64,000 nucleotides of DNA from an uncultured Bacteroidales bacterium. Its GTDB lineage: Bacteria; Bacteroidota; Bacteroidia; Bacteroidales; P3. A program made the position numbers and the translations under genes. The notes under the pieces were generated by a model, which saw nothing but the letters and a program-made list of their open reading frames with translations, did no database searches and had not been told where the DNA came from. Positions within the stretch are counted from its first letter, which is position 1. Each line of letters begins with the position of its first letter. The DNA lies in NCBI GenBank assembly GCA_900314725.1, contig OMWJ01000003.1:123392-187391 (forward strand), in the 5' to 3' direction. Positions 1-8,671 of this stretch are shown piece by piece.

Positions 1-1
1 A

Positions 2-277
2 GTTACAATGTTTACTGCTATGCTTTCAGCTTTCACCTCAAAGAAAGTAAGACACAACTTTGCTATGACAGGCGAGATAACCCTAAGAGGTCAGGTTCTG
101 CCTGTAGGAGGAATAAAAGAAAAAATACTTGCAGCCAAACGAGCCAAGATAACAGACATTATTCTTTCGGAAAAAAACCGCAGGGATGTGGAAGATATAA
201 ACACAGTCTATCTTACAGGATTGCAGTTTCATTATGTAAAATATGTTTCTGAGATTCCTGACATAGTATTGGTATAG
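2..277 (+). CDS. lon: Lon protease, C-terminal fragment (5' end outside window)
   Basis: This is the end of the ATP-dependent cytosolic protease Lon, which degrades misfolded and regulatory proteins. Only the last 91 or so residues of the proteolytic domain are present, and the reading frame is open to the left edge. The family motif TGEITLRG is followed by [10 protein letters not shown], whose Lys (codon near base 116) is the second member of the Ser-Lys dyad. The Ser itself would lie just upstream of the window. The C-terminus ends soon after the domain, as in bacterial LonA. A small membrane-protein gene follows after 46 bases on the same strand. The family call is secure; the gene is incomplete only because of the window edge. 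Confidence 0.95.
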   Translation, partial: VTMFTAMLSAFTSKKVRHNFAMTGEITLRGQVLPVGGIKEKILAAKRAKITDIILSEKNRRDVEDINTVYLTGLQFHYVKYVSEIPDIVLV

Positions 278-323
278 TAAAGAAAGCAAAGTATTAAACT
301 TACTTAAAAAAAACAAGCAGACG

Positions 324-545
324 ATGTTCGATATTCAGACAATAGCAATAAGTATTCTTTTGGTGGCGTTGATAGTCTTCATAGTCTTCTATCTTTCCAA
401 GGGGATAAAGAAGAAAACCAAGAAAGACAAAGACTATATCTACCTTTCCAAGAAGGGAAGCATTGTTTTTTATGTCTTCTTGCTACTATTGTTAGTCTTT
501 TTTGTTGTTATGTATATTAAATGGAGGATATATTTAAATGTTTGA
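324..545 (+). CDS. small two-helix membrane protein, function unknown
   Basis: A 73-residue protein with two hydrophobic segments, at about residues 6-24 and 47-66. They are separated by a very basic, lysine-rich loop (KGIKKKTKKDKD), which by the positive-inside rule would face the cytoplasm. No enzyme motif or lipobox is visible and I do not recognise a family. Its stop codon overlaps the start of sufS by 8 bases, so the two are probably translationally coupled. It may be an accessory of no fixed function carried between lon and sufS. It is likely to be real because of the coupling and the clean helix-loop-helix pattern. Confidence 0.7.
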   Translation: MFDIQTIAISILLVALIVFIVFYLSKGIKKKTKKDKDYIYLSKKGSIVFYVFLLLLLVFFVVMYIKWRIYLNV

Positions 546-1758
546 TGTAGATGATATTCGTAAGGATTTCCCTTTATTAGATGAGAAAGTAAGAGGCAAA
601 CAAAACCTTATCTATTTTGACAATGCCGCTTCCACTCAAAAACCCCGATGTGTTATTGATGCACTTAGCAACTATTATACTCATCTTAATGCCAATGTTC
701 ATAGAGGTGTGCATTGGTTAAGTGGGAAAGCGACAGACGAATTTGAACTTGCACGGCAAAGAGTTCAGCAATTTATCAACGCTCCACATTCAGAGGACAT
801 TATCTTTACTCGTGGTACAACAGAAAGTATTAACCTGCTTGCCGAAAGTCTTTCAAAATCTTTCCTTAGTGAAGATGATGAGGTCATTATTACTGAAATG
901 GAACATCATTCCAATATTGTTCCTTGGCATATTGCAAGAGATAAATATCATTTTACACTTAAATATATACCTATTACTGATAAGGGAGAACTAAACCTTG
1001 ATGTGTTCCGTCAGATTTTAAGTCCAAAAACCAAACTTGTTTCCTTGGCTCATATATCTAATACCTTAGGAACCGTCAATCCAATAAAGGAAATCATAAG
1101 TCTTTGCCATAAGAACAAAACAATGGTGATTGTTGATGGGGCTCAAAGTATAGCACACTTGGATATTGATGTTCAGGATATGGATTGTGATTTCTATTGT
1201 TTTTCAGGTCATAAAGTGTATGCCCCAATGGGTATTGGTGTCTTGTATGGCAAGAAAGAACACCTTGAAAAGATGTATCCTTATCAGGGAGGAGGAGAGA
1301 TGATAAAGGAAGTGTCAATGGAACAAACGGTTTTCAATGACGTGCCTTTCCGTTTTGAAGCCGGCACCCCTTCGGTTGCAGATACTATCGGCTTAGGTGT
1401 GGCTTTGGAATATATCAAGCAAATAGGAATGAAAGGTATTATTGAATACGAAGACAGACTTATGGACTATGCGACCGAAAGATTACAGGCAATAGAGGGT
1501 GTCCGTATCTTTGGCAACTCAGAAAACAAGTCTTCATGTATTTCTTTTCTTGTAGAGGGTATTCATCATTTGGATTTAGGAACCATGCTTGATATGCAAG
1601 GCGTCGCTATCCGTACGGGACATCATTGTGCTGAACCTGTTATGAGACGTTATGGTATTGAGGGAACAGATAGAATATCTTTTGCGATGTACAACACCAT
1701 AGAGGAGATAGACAGTTTCATTATCTGCCTTAAAAAAGCAATTTCAATGCTGAAGTAA
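538..1758 (+). CDS. sufS: cysteine desulfurase SufS
   Basis: A PLP-dependent enzyme that removes sulfur from cysteine as a persulfide for Fe-S cluster assembly in the cytosol. It has 406 residues, the usual length for SufS (class II desulfurase). The PLP Lys is in FSGHKVYAPMG (about K226) and the persulfide-forming Cys is in RTGHHCAEPVMRRYG (about C364), both where the family has them. The N-terminal YFDNAAST motif and VDGAQ cofactor motif are also present. It overlaps the preceding small membrane-protein gene by 8 bases. The partner sufE is not adjacent but lies at 37283, next to a sufT-like gene, so the SUF genes are split. No sufBCD is seen in this window. Confidence 0.95.
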   Translation: MFDVDDIRKDFPLLDEKVRGKQNLIYFDNAASTQKPRCVIDALSNYYTHLNANVHRGVHWLSGKATDEFELARQRVQQFINAPHSEDIIFTRGTTESINLLAESLSKSFLSEDDEVIITEMEHHSNIVPWHIARDKYHFTLKYIPITDKGELNLDVFRQILSPKTKLVSLAHISNTLGTVNPIKEIISLCHKNKTMVIVDGAQSIAHLDIDVQDMDCDFYCFSGHKVYAPMGIGVLYGKKEHLEKMYPYQGGGEMIKEVSMEQTVFNDVPFRFEAGTPSVADTIGLGVALEYIKQIGMKGIIEYEDRLMDYATERLQAIEGVRIFGNSENKSSCISFLVEGIHHLDLGTMLDMQGVAIRTGHHCAEPVMRRYGIEGTDRISFAMYNTIEEIDSFIICLKKAISMLK

Positions 1759-1793
1759 AAGGCTTTGACAACTATCAGATTGATAGTGTTTTA

Positions 1794-1900
1794 AAAAGAG
1801 TTGATTTTCGTAAAAAAAGACTTGATGTTTGCATGCAAAAGAGTTGATGTTTATATGCAAAAGACTTAGTCTTTTTTTCTTAACTCTTGATGTTTTTTTA
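1794..1900. repeat. 22-base tandem repeat cluster A with terminator hairpin
   Basis: Four units begin AAAAGA at 1794, 1815, 1837 and 1859, giving a period of 21-22 bases. The core is AAAAGASTTGATGTTT followed by about six variable bases. A fifth, partial unit (CTTGATGTTT) lies at 1885-1895. The fourth unit forms a hairpin, AAAAGAC-TTA-GTCTTTT (1859-1875), followed by more T. The cluster sits between the convergent ends of sufS and the T9SS cargo gene. Related clusters are at 25485, 35539, 44591 and 59742. Confidence 0.75.
1859..1880 (+). terminator. likely terminator after sufS
   Basis: A seven-base-pair perfect stem (1859-1865 with 1869-1875), a three-base loop and a following T tract. It lies about 100 bases after the sufS stop, inside repeat cluster A. 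The stem is A/T-rich apart from two G-C pairs, so it may be weak. Confidence 0.5.
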
Positions 1901-1948
1901 CGCTATCTTATATTAGATTTTTGTAAGGCAATAATAAGCAGAAAATCA

Positions 1949-3538
1949 CTATCTTAACAGTAAAAACTCTCCGCTTAACTCTTTCACTGTGTTTTTGTCG
2001 TACTTAGGACTGTAAAGGAACTTATACGCAAAGGTACTCATATCACAAGGTTTGCCCTTATATGTTCCATCCCAATACTCTCCTATTTTTTCGGAATAAA
2101 AAACCTTTGTTCCCCATCTATCAAATATTTCAAAACGAAGAAAATAAATCTCATTTTCATCAACATAGTATCTGAAAACATTGTTGGTGGATAAAGAAGG
2201 AGTAAAAGCGTTTGGAAAATAAACTTCTATTTCAGGTCTCTCTATTACATGTAGGATAAGGTTTATTGTTGTAGGACAGAAATCCTCAGCACTTAATCTG
2301 TATTTAACAGTATATTCTCCGCTGTCGCTAAGAATAAGTCCATATCTGTTAAAGACTTCTCCTTTATAGATTGTGTCTTCAATATTTAAGACATATATAT
2401 CATGCACGTTAAGGTTAAGAACAATAATGGAATCACAGTTGTTTATGCTTGTAAAGTTCTTTGTGTATGTTCCCGTTGTGCTTTCGTTGAAATTATCGTC
2501 AAGATATATCTCTCCAAAACAAATATCCGCATTGATAGTATCGGAATATATTTGATTAACACTCAGTTGCAATACAAAAGTAGTATCACCCTCTTCTATA
2601 GAATAATCTCCCGCAGAAGTGTATTCTGTATTTCTAAAAAGAAAAGGTAGTTCGTTTTCACAGATACTCACTTTTATAGTATCATTCTCTGCAATAGGAT
2701 ATTGTATTCTGATATTTACAGTATCATCGGCAACACATAGTTTCTTTAAAGAAATATTATCCAACCCAAAATCATTACCTCCTGCAGTTATATTTGTATC
2801 TATTAATCTTATCCTGCAAGAAGTAGTATCATCACTATGCCATATATAGTTGATTGTTTGCCAAGTACAATTATTATCTTCCACTACAATCGTTCCAAAA
2901 GAAGAGTCATTGATAAATGTCTCAATAACAGGTTTTTCATGTTCTATTTGGGGAGAGTTTAACGCCCTTATTTGATAAGTTAATAAGTAATATGTATTTG
3001 GTTCTAAGTTTTCTATTGTTGTTTTATAGACATCTCTATTAGGAATCGTATCTGCGTCAAATATAGCATAATGATTTGAAGATGGGCAAGACATAAAGTA
3101 ATGATTAATGTAATTAATATTGTTTGTGATGCAATAATTCCCATAATTAAAACCATTAGTCTGACCAAAAGGCCTTGTGTTGTAAGTGTAATCGGTTTGA
3201 AAGCCGGTATTTCCACTTTCAAAATCTCCATTAATAACAAGGTTTGGTTCTAAGATGTTGTAAGTATTAAGAATAATACTATATGTACTATCTGCAACAA
3301 GATGAAATGCCACACATTTTGTAGTGTCCCCATTTGACCAAGAGTATAAGTCAGCATTATTTTCTGCACAAAGGTTTATGATTGTATCTGTTCTAACCTT
3401 TATAAGCGTGTCATTTATGTTTATTTTATTAGGACAATTCTCAGTTGTTTGAGAATATGCACTATATTCCAAGACAAATAGAAGAAATGATATGAATATG
3501 AGCTTCTTATTATTGATTATGGTATCAATTAGCAACAT
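1949..3538 (-). CDS. exported protein with T9SS type B (CHU_C) C-terminal sorting domain
   Basis: A 529-residue secreted protein. An N-terminal hydrophobic segment (about residues 12-30, ending YSQ) is a signal peptide. Residues about 100-265 look like a galactose-binding or CenC-type jelly roll, with NLVINGDFESG at the start and FGLDNISL at the end. Two short repeats with the pattern C-(5-10)-GxYT-(n)-CxSII-LxLxV follow. The last 85 residues carry the gliding-motility-associated C-terminal domain: YFPNAFTP, FEIFDRWGTKVF, YWDGTYKGKP and a final GEFLLLR. In Bacteroidota this type B domain directs export through the T9SS and surface attachment, often with SprF-like partners; none is adjacent. 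The gene overlaps the end of the upstream glycosyltransferase by 10 bases. Ligand unknown. Confidence 0.85.
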   Translation of the reverse strand: MLLIDTIINNKKLIFISFLLFVLEYSAYSQTTENCPNKININDTLIKVRTDTIINLCAENNADLYSWSNGDTTKCVAFHLVADSTYSIILNTYNILEPNLVINGDFESGNTGFQTDYTYNTRPFGQTNGFNYGNYCITNNINYINHYFMSCPSSNHYAIFDADTIPNRDVYKTTIENLEPNTYYLLTYQIRALNSPQIEHEKPVIETFINDSSFGTIVVEDNNCTWQTINYIWHSDDTTSCRIRLIDTNITAGGNDFGLDNISLKKLCVADDTVNIRIQYPIAENDTIKVSICENELPFLFRNTEYTSAGDYSIEEGDTTFVLQLSVNQIYSDTINADICFGEIYLDDNFNESTTGTYTKNFTSINNCDSIIVLNLNVHDIYVLNIEDTIYKGEVFNRYGLILSDSGEYTVKYRLSAEDFCPTTINLILHVIERPEIEVYFPNAFTPSLSTNNVFRYYVDENEIYFLRFEIFDRWGTKVFYSEKIGEYWDGTYKGKPCDMSTFAYKFLYSPKYDKNTVKELSGEFLLLR

Positions 3539-4671
3539 TTTATTAAATTATTGTAGTAATTATCCACGCTGTATTTGGAATAAAACTCTTGTTGGCAGTT
3601 TTCTCTCATGGAAGAGTATAAAACCTTGTTATTAAATATCTTTATTATGTTTTCTTTTATCGTTTCGTAATTCTTTTGTTTTAAAACAAACCCTGTCTTA
3701 TTATCTTCTACGACTTCAGCCATTACTGATAGATTATTGACTACAAGAGGTGTTTTATAATAAAGGCTTTCTGCTAAAACCATTGGAAATCCTTCATACC
3801 AAGTACTTAAAAACATTATCACACGACACTTATTATAAAAACGCTCCATTCCTTTTTTATCTAAGAATCCTTCAAATGCCAAATTATTTGGAATAGTCAG
3901 CCTCTTAACTTCTTGAGTTACTTCTCCTGCTACAACAAATTTGTAATCAGGTAAAAGTTTTGCTAATTCAACAAAATCATAAAAGCCTTTTTCTTTTGTG
4001 AGTCTTCCTACAAAGCCAATGTATTGTTTTTTACTATCTTCTGTTTCTATTATAGAATCTTGTGGAACGAAAGTATTTGGCAAATAATAAATCTTTTCTT
4101 CCTTAAAACCGTTCTCTATGAACTTGTTCTTTTGGAAGTAAGACAGAGTATAGAATCTATCAACTCCTTTATAATAGTTAAGTTTTCTTACTATAAAGAA
4201 TTTAAAGGCAAAAGCCCAACTTTGAACTATATTATTTGTACAGTTGTTTTTTGCACAATGAAACTCTCTTCCTGCTTTTAGACACTGCTCACAAATCTTT
4301 CCATTATGAAAAAATATACCTATAGGGCAGAACATCCTGTAATTATGAACAATCTGCCAAACCTTGACATTCATTTTCTTCAATGCAGGTATAATAGCAG
4401 GAGAGATAATGGAGAAAACATTGTGTATTATTGCAACATTCGGCTTTTCTTGTCTGACAATGCGTTTTATATCTTTTATACTCTTAGAATTATAGATAGA
4501 AGTGAAAATACTCTTTATTCTACCCCAAGAACTGTCTCCTAATTCGTGATAGTTGCGAGTGTAGAGTATAACCTTATGTCCATGTTGTTCAAGCAAGTTT
4601 TTTTGAAAATCAACAACGGACTCTTCACCTCCTCTATGTTGGTACTCATTATGTATTATAAGAAAAACCAT
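3529..4671 (-). CDS. glycosyltransferase family 4 (GT-B fold)
   Basis: A 380-residue cytosolic or membrane-associated glycosyltransferase. The N-terminus MVFLIIHNEYQHRGGEES is the acceptor-side Rossmann start common in GT4 enzymes (the HGGEE-type motif). A cysteine cluster (CPIGIFF..CEQCLK..CAKNNC) at about residues 116-145 recurs in this group. The C-terminal donor domain begins near IGFVGRLTKEKGF and contains FLSTWYEGFPMVLAES, the EX7E-type nucleotide-sugar site. The likely role is transfer to a surface polysaccharide or glycan, but the sugar cannot be read from sequence. It is the first gene of a two-gene unit with the T9SS cargo and has a good promoter just upstream. The coupling could be coincidental or could mean the cargo is glycosylated or sugar-binding. 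Confidence 0.85.
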   Translation of the reverse strand: MVFLIIHNEYQHRGGEESVVDFQKNLLEQHGHKVILYTRNYHELGDSSWGRIKSIFTSIYNSKSIKDIKRIVRQEKPNVAIIHNVFSIISPAIIPALKKMNVKVWQIVHNYRMFCPIGIFFHNGKICEQCLKAGREFHCAKNNCTNNIVQSWAFAFKFFIVRKLNYYKGVDRFYTLSYFQKNKFIENGFKEEKIYYLPNTFVPQDSIIETEDSKKQYIGFVGRLTKEKGFYDFVELAKLLPDYKFVVAGEVTQEVKRLTIPNNLAFEGFLDKKGMERFYNKCRVIMFLSTWYEGFPMVLAESLYYKTPLVVNNLSVMAEVVEDNKTGFVLKQKNYETIKENIIKIFNNKVLYSSMRENCQQEFYSKYSVDNYYNNLIKCC

Positions 4672-4689
4672 AACAGCGATTTATATTTG

Positions 4690-4722
4690 CAAAGATAGAA
4701 AAATATTTTGTTCTAAAACAAA
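4690..4722 (-). promoter_or_regulatory. Bacteroidetes promoter for glycosyltransferase gene
   Basis: On the minus strand a TTTG (-33) at 4719-4722 is separated by 21 bases from TATCTTTG (-7) at 4690-4697. The start codon at 4671 follows after 18 bases. This fits the TTTG-N19-21-TAnnTTTG pattern. Confidence 0.65.
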
Positions 4723-4764
4723 AAACGACAAAAAGTTTGATTTTTTAATCAACTTTGTTAATAA

Positions 4765-5772
4765 TTAGAAAACAGATAGAAGTTCTTCTTCCATTATTTT
4801 TACATCTATCTGAGGAGTGCCTACAGCTTTAAGTAGAACAAAGTTCATTTGAGAGTTCAAGGTCTTTTTGTCATTGTAAAGATAGGGTATAAGGTTTTCA
4901 AAAAGTTCTTTGTTAAGTTCAGGAATAGGAAAATGATTGTTTAAAAACTGATATATTGGTAAAAAAGCTTCGTGAGTGATGTTGTATTTCTTTTCACTTA
5001 GGAGCAAAGCACAGAACATGCCAATTGCGACAGCCTTTCCATGGGATATAGTCTTGCCTTGTGAAAGATATAAGCTTTCTAATGCGTGTCCAATAGTGTG
5101 TCCGAAGTTGAGAATCTTTCGTTCTTTTCTGTCATATAAGTCTTTTGCGACCACGTTTTCTTTCAGTTCTATGCAGCGAAGAATGAATTCGTCTTCTATG
5201 GTTTGAAAATCTTGTTTGGAGATAAACTCTCTTAGAAAATCCTCGTCCATAACAAGAAAGGTTTTCAGCATTTCCGCCGCTCCGTTCAGCATTTCTTCTT
5301 CGGGAAGTGTCTGCAAAAAATCCGTATCCAAGAAACTAAGCGTATTTGTATTGAATGTGCCTACAGCGTTTTTGACATCGTGGAGATTGACGCCCGTTTT
5401 GAATCCAATGGAGGCGTCTATCATAGCAAGCAACGAAGTTGGAACGTTGATATTTTGGATTCCACGTTTATAAATGGAACTTACGAATGCTCCCATATCG
5501 GTTACCACACCACCACCTAAGGAAATGATAACAGAATTTCTGTCAGCCTTGCTATCCAACAAAGAACTGCATAGATTTATTGCCGTTTCCATCGTCTTAG
5601 TCTCCTCTGATGAAGGTATTTCTAAGAGTGTGGCTTGCCTATCCGATATTTCATCAACTTTTTCTAATAATATCGGAAGACAATCTTTGCCTGTATTCTC
5701 ATCAGTCAGAACAAATATCTGTGAAAAGCTGTTATTGACAAGATAATTCTGTAATTCTGTTATAGGTATCAT
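4765..5772 (-). CDS. aroB: 3-dehydroquinate synthase
   Basis: The second enzyme of the shikimate pathway, converting DAHP to 3-dehydroquinate with NAD and a divalent metal. The protein has 335 residues from the chosen ATG. The nucleotide motif is SLGGGVVTDMGAF, and the active site and metal region include NVPTSLLAMIDASIG, KTGVN, GAAEMLK and the metal-binding NFGHTIGHALE. A TTG five codons upstream (5787) would lengthen it, but that codon lies inside the -7 box TATTTTTG (5785-5792), so ATG 5772 is preferred. It is monocistronic, divergent from guaA, with the glycosyltransferase promoter beyond its 3' end. Confidence 0.95.
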   Translation of the reverse strand: MIPITELQNYLVNNSFSQIFVLTDENTGKDCLPILLEKVDEISDRQATLLEIPSSEETKTMETAINLCSSLLDSKADRNSVIISLGGGVVTDMGAFVSSIYKRGIQNINVPTSLLAMIDASIGFKTGVNLHDVKNAVGTFNTNTLSFLDTDFLQTLPEEEMLNGAAEMLKTFLVMDEDFLREFISKQDFQTIEDEFILRCIELKENVVAKDLYDRKERKILNFGHTIGHALESLYLSQGKTISHGKAVAIGMFCALLLSEKKYNITHEAFLPIYQFLNNHFPIPELNKELFENLIPYLYNDKKTLNSQMNFVLLKAVGTPQIDVKIMEEELLSVF

Positions 5773-5784
5773 ATCTTTTTTTTG

Positions 5785-5792
5785 CAAAAATA
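5785..5792 (-). promoter_or_regulatory. -7 box for aroB
   Basis: TATTTTTG on the minus strand, 12 bases before ATG 5772, fits TAnnTTTG. No clear TTTG is seen at the -33 position. It overlaps the alternative TTG start and decides the start call. Confidence 0.5.
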
Positions 5793-5844
5793 TTACTTTT
5801 TAGTGAGAAATCAGCCTTTATAAATTTAAAATTCTTCGTTCTCC

Positions 5845-5875
5845 TTTCTCATTTCTAATTATTTTTATAACTTTG
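5845..5875 (+). promoter_or_regulatory. Bacteroidetes promoter for guaA
   Basis: TAACTTTG (-7) at 5868-5875, preceded at 19 bases by TTTC (5845-5848), one base off the TTTG consensus. The leader to the guaA ATG is about 40 bases. I see no riboswitch in it. Confidence 0.6.
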
Positions 5876-5920
5876 CAAGTTAAATTAGAAGCAAATATTG
5901 TAATTAAAATTTGAGATACA

Positions 5921-7447
5921 ATGCAAACCATACTTATTTTAGATCACGGTAGTCAATATACTCAGCTGATTGCCCGCAAAGTTAGAGAGGCAAACGTTTA
6001 TTGTGAAATACATCCTTATAATAAAATACCTGAAATAACCGATGAGGTAAAAGGAGTCATTCTTTCAGGCAGTCCGTATTCAGTTACAGACAAAGACGCT
6101 CCAAAGACAGACTTATCTCTTTTCAAGGGCAAGTTGCCTGTGTTGGGAATATGCTACGGTGCTCAGTATATGGTACATTGTGCTGAGGGAAAGGTGGAAA
6201 AGAGCAAGATAAGAGAGTATGGCAGAGCGAACTTGAAGAGTGTGGATAATTCATGCGTGCTTATGCAAGGCGTAAGAATGAATTCTCAGGTGTGGATGTC
6301 GCATGGTGATACTATATTGGAACTTCCTGAAGGTTTTAAGGTTATATGTTCAACAGAGAATGTTGATAATGCAGGCTATAGAATAGAAGGTGAAGACACA
6401 TACGCAATACAGTTTCACCCAGAAGTCTATCACTCAGAAGACGGACTTACTCTGTTGAGAAACTTTGTTGAGAAGATATGTAAGTGCGATTGCTCTTGGA
6501 CACCTAAGAACTTTGTGGAAAGCACTGTAAAGGAACTTAAAGAAAAGCTTGGCGAAGATAAGGTCGTATTAGGTTTAAGTGGTGGAGTGGATTCTTCTGT
6601 TGCTGCTATGCTGTTGAACAAAGCAATAGGAAAGAACTTGCACTGTATTTTTGTGAATAACGGCTTGTTGAGAAAGAATGAGTTTGATTCTGTGCTTGAA
6701 TCCTATAAAGATATGGGCTTAAACGTGAAAGGTGTTGATGCAAGTCAGGAGTTTTATGCAGTTTTGAAAGATGTTACCGAGCCAGAGAAAAAACGTAAGG
6801 CAATAGGAGCTAAGTTTATAGACGTATTTGATGCTCAAGCCAACGCCATAACTGACGTTAAATGGTTAGCACAAGGAACTATCTACCCTGATGTTATTGA
6901 AAGTAGCAGCGTAAAAGGACCTTCACAAACAATAAAGTCTCACCATAATGTAGGAGGTTTGCCTGATTATATGAAATTGAAGATAGTTGAGCCTTTGCGT
7001 TCATTGTTTAAGGATGAAGTACGAAGAGTCGGCAAAGAACTTGGACTAAAACAAGAACTATTGGGAAGACATCCTTTCCCTGGACCAGGTTTGGCTATAA
7101 GAATACTTGGCGATGTTACAGAAGAAAAAGTTAGAATATTGCAGAAAGTTGATAATATTTTTATAGAAGGACTAAAAAACGCCGGTCTTTATGATAAGGT
7201 TTGGCAGGCAGGAGCAATACTTCTTCCTATTCAAAGTGTGGGAGTTATGGGAGACGAAAGAACATATGAAAGAGTTGTCGCCCTTAGAGCTGTAGAGAGT
7301 GTGGATGGAATGACAGCTGATTGGTCTCACCTACCATACGATTTCCTTGCTAAGATTTCTAATGAAATAATCAATAGGGTAAAAGGTGTGAATAGAGTTT
7401 GCTATGACATCAGCAGCAAACCGCCTGCAACAATAGAATGGGAATAA
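5921..7447 (+). CDS. guaA: GMP synthase (glutamine-hydrolysing)
   Basis: Converts XMP to GMP with ATP and glutamine in the cytosol. It has 508 residues with the usual three parts. The class I glutaminase carries GICYGAQ (nucleophile Cys about 78) and the FHPEV His-Glu. The ATP pyrophosphatase domain carries the PP-loop [10 protein letters not shown] near residue 222. The C-terminal dimerisation/XMP domain carries HHNVGGLP and [12 protein letters not shown] and ends KPPATIEWE, the typical GuaA terminus. All catalytic elements are intact. It has its own promoter, and the envelope operon begins 45 bases downstream on the same strand. Confidence 0.97.
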   Translation: MQTILILDHGSQYTQLIARKVREANVYCEIHPYNKIPEITDEVKGVILSGSPYSVTDKDAPKTDLSLFKGKLPVLGICYGAQYMVHCAEGKVEKSKIREYGRANLKSVDNSCVLMQGVRMNSQVWMSHGDTILELPEGFKVICSTENVDNAGYRIEGEDTYAIQFHPEVYHSEDGLTLLRNFVEKICKCDCSWTPKNFVESTVKELKEKLGEDKVVLGLSGGVDSSVAAMLLNKAIGKNLHCIFVNNGLLRKNEFDSVLESYKDMGLNVKGVDASQEFYAVLKDVTEPEKKRKAIGAKFIDVFDAQANAITDVKWLAQGTIYPDVIESSSVKGPSQTIKSHHNVGGLPDYMKLKIVEPLRSLFKDEVRRVGKELGLKQELLGRHPFPGPGLAIRILGDVTEEKVRILQKVDNIFIEGLKNAGLYDKVWQAGAILLPIQSVGVMGDERTYERVVALRAVESVDGMTADWSHLPYDFLAKISNEIINRVKGVNRVCYDISSKPPATIEWE

Positions 7448-7492
7448 TCTCTAATCAGCAGTTCAGTGCTTAAAAAAAAGTAGCCTAAGCGA

Positions 7493-8671
7493 ATGAAAAG
7501 AAAGTTGAAGATATTGTTATTGGTTTTGATATGCTTGGCTGTGGGTAATGTGTATTCTCAAAGCAGACAAGAGATAAAGGTTGCTATGTTGTTGCCTTTG
7601 TATTATGATAACATAGACGAGCTGTCTTTCAATCAATATAATATAGCTGAAAAGAGAAACGCCAACTACAGATGTTTCTCCTATATATCTTTCTACGAAG
7701 GAGCAAGGATTGCTTTGGATAAATTGGAAAGACAAGGCTATAAGATAACTTTTTTTGTCTTTGATGTAGGAGAAAATGACATTAAAAAGACCTCTGAAGT
7801 CTTGGAACAAGAGGAAATGAAGGAAATGGACTTGATTGTACCCTTAGTGTTTAAGAATTCTTTTGACTTGATATCAAAGTTTTCTCAAGAACATCAGATA
7901 CCTCTTGTTAATCCTATGAGTCCAAATAATGATATTCTGCTTAATGAATATGTTTTCAAGATTCAGCCTGACGATATTTCCATCGCTCAGACTACGATGA
8001 AATATATACAAGAGAAACATAGTAACGCTAATGTGATAATACTCTACGAGGACAGCAAGAACGACAACTCTTTAATCAATTGGTACAAAAGCAACATCAA
8101 CTCCTATACTTCTTCATGGACAATAATCAACTACAAAAAGAACGCAGCCAAGTTGAAGAACTACTTTAAGCCAAATGTAAAAAACATTGTCATCAACCTT
8201 ATCACAAAGATAGACCCAAATGAAAATAAAGTGTTTGCCAATACTTTGACAAAGAAACTCTTTGGCTTCAACAACTATGACATAACTCTTTTTGCTCCTT
8301 TTGAATGGTTGGATTTTAGCAACATTGACTACTCTATGCTTGAGAGATTGGACTATCATTTTACTCTGACCTATTTGAATGACTACACCAATCCTAACTT
8401 TGTTGATTTTGTTAAGGAGTATCGTAAGCATTTTAGGACAGAACCGGACAAAATATATGCTGCTTTGGGATATGATATAATGATGTATTTTATCAAGGCT
8501 TTGAAGGAAAAGAAACAGAGTCTGACTTCGGAACCTAACATAAAGGATATGCAGGAAATGATCAACCATTATCATTTTAGACATCTGCCAAATTATCCTG
8601 GATGGCAAAACGAAACGACTACTATTTACAATATAAAGAACTATAAAATAAAATCAGAATGGAGCTACTAA
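7493..8671 (+). CDS. exported periplasmic-binding-protein-like protein (type I fold)
   Basis: A 392-residue exported protein. A signal peptide (KRKLKILLLVLICLAVGNVYS) is followed by IKVAMLLPLYYDN and a Leu/Ile-binding-protein-like domain. Segments such as FYEGARIALDKL, FFVFDVGEND, LIVPLVFKNS and IPLVNPMSPNN resemble the ligand-binding lobes of Peripla_BP_6 proteins. In Bacteroidetes this fold is often fused to LysM repeats; none is present here. There is no lipobox Cys, so it is probably soluble in the periplasm. The last 13 bases overlap the start of the 874-residue exported protein, placing both with the PorE-like gene in one operon. The ligand is unknown, and no transporter membrane subunits are adjacent, so a structural or sensing role is as likely as uptake. 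Confidence 0.7.
   Translation: MKRKLKILLLVLICLAVGNVYSQSRQEIKVAMLLPLYYDNIDELSFNQYNIAEKRNANYRCFSYISFYEGARIALDKLERQGYKITFFVFDVGENDIKKTSEVLEQEEMKEMDLIVPLVFKNSFDLISKFSQEHQIPLVNPMSPNNDILLNEYVFKIQPDDISIAQTTMKYIQEKHSNANVIILYEDSKNDNSLINWYKSNINSYTSSWTIINYKKNAAKLKNYFKPNVKNIVINLITKIDPNENKVFANTLTKKLFGFNNYDITLFAPFEWLDFSNIDYSMLERLDYHFTLTYLNDYTNPNFVDFVKEYRKHFRTEPDKIYAALGYDIMMYFIKALKEKKQSLTSEPNIKDMQEMINHYHFRHLPNYPGWQNETTTIYNIKNYKIKSEWSY

Noticed and set aside
1794..1900. CRISPR array
   Set aside because: Units of 22 bases are directly adjacent with no variable spacers of constant length, and no cas genes are near.
8114..8608. 164-codon minus-strand frame
   Set aside because: It lies wholly inside the periplasmic-binding-like gene on the other strand; its composition mirrors that gene.
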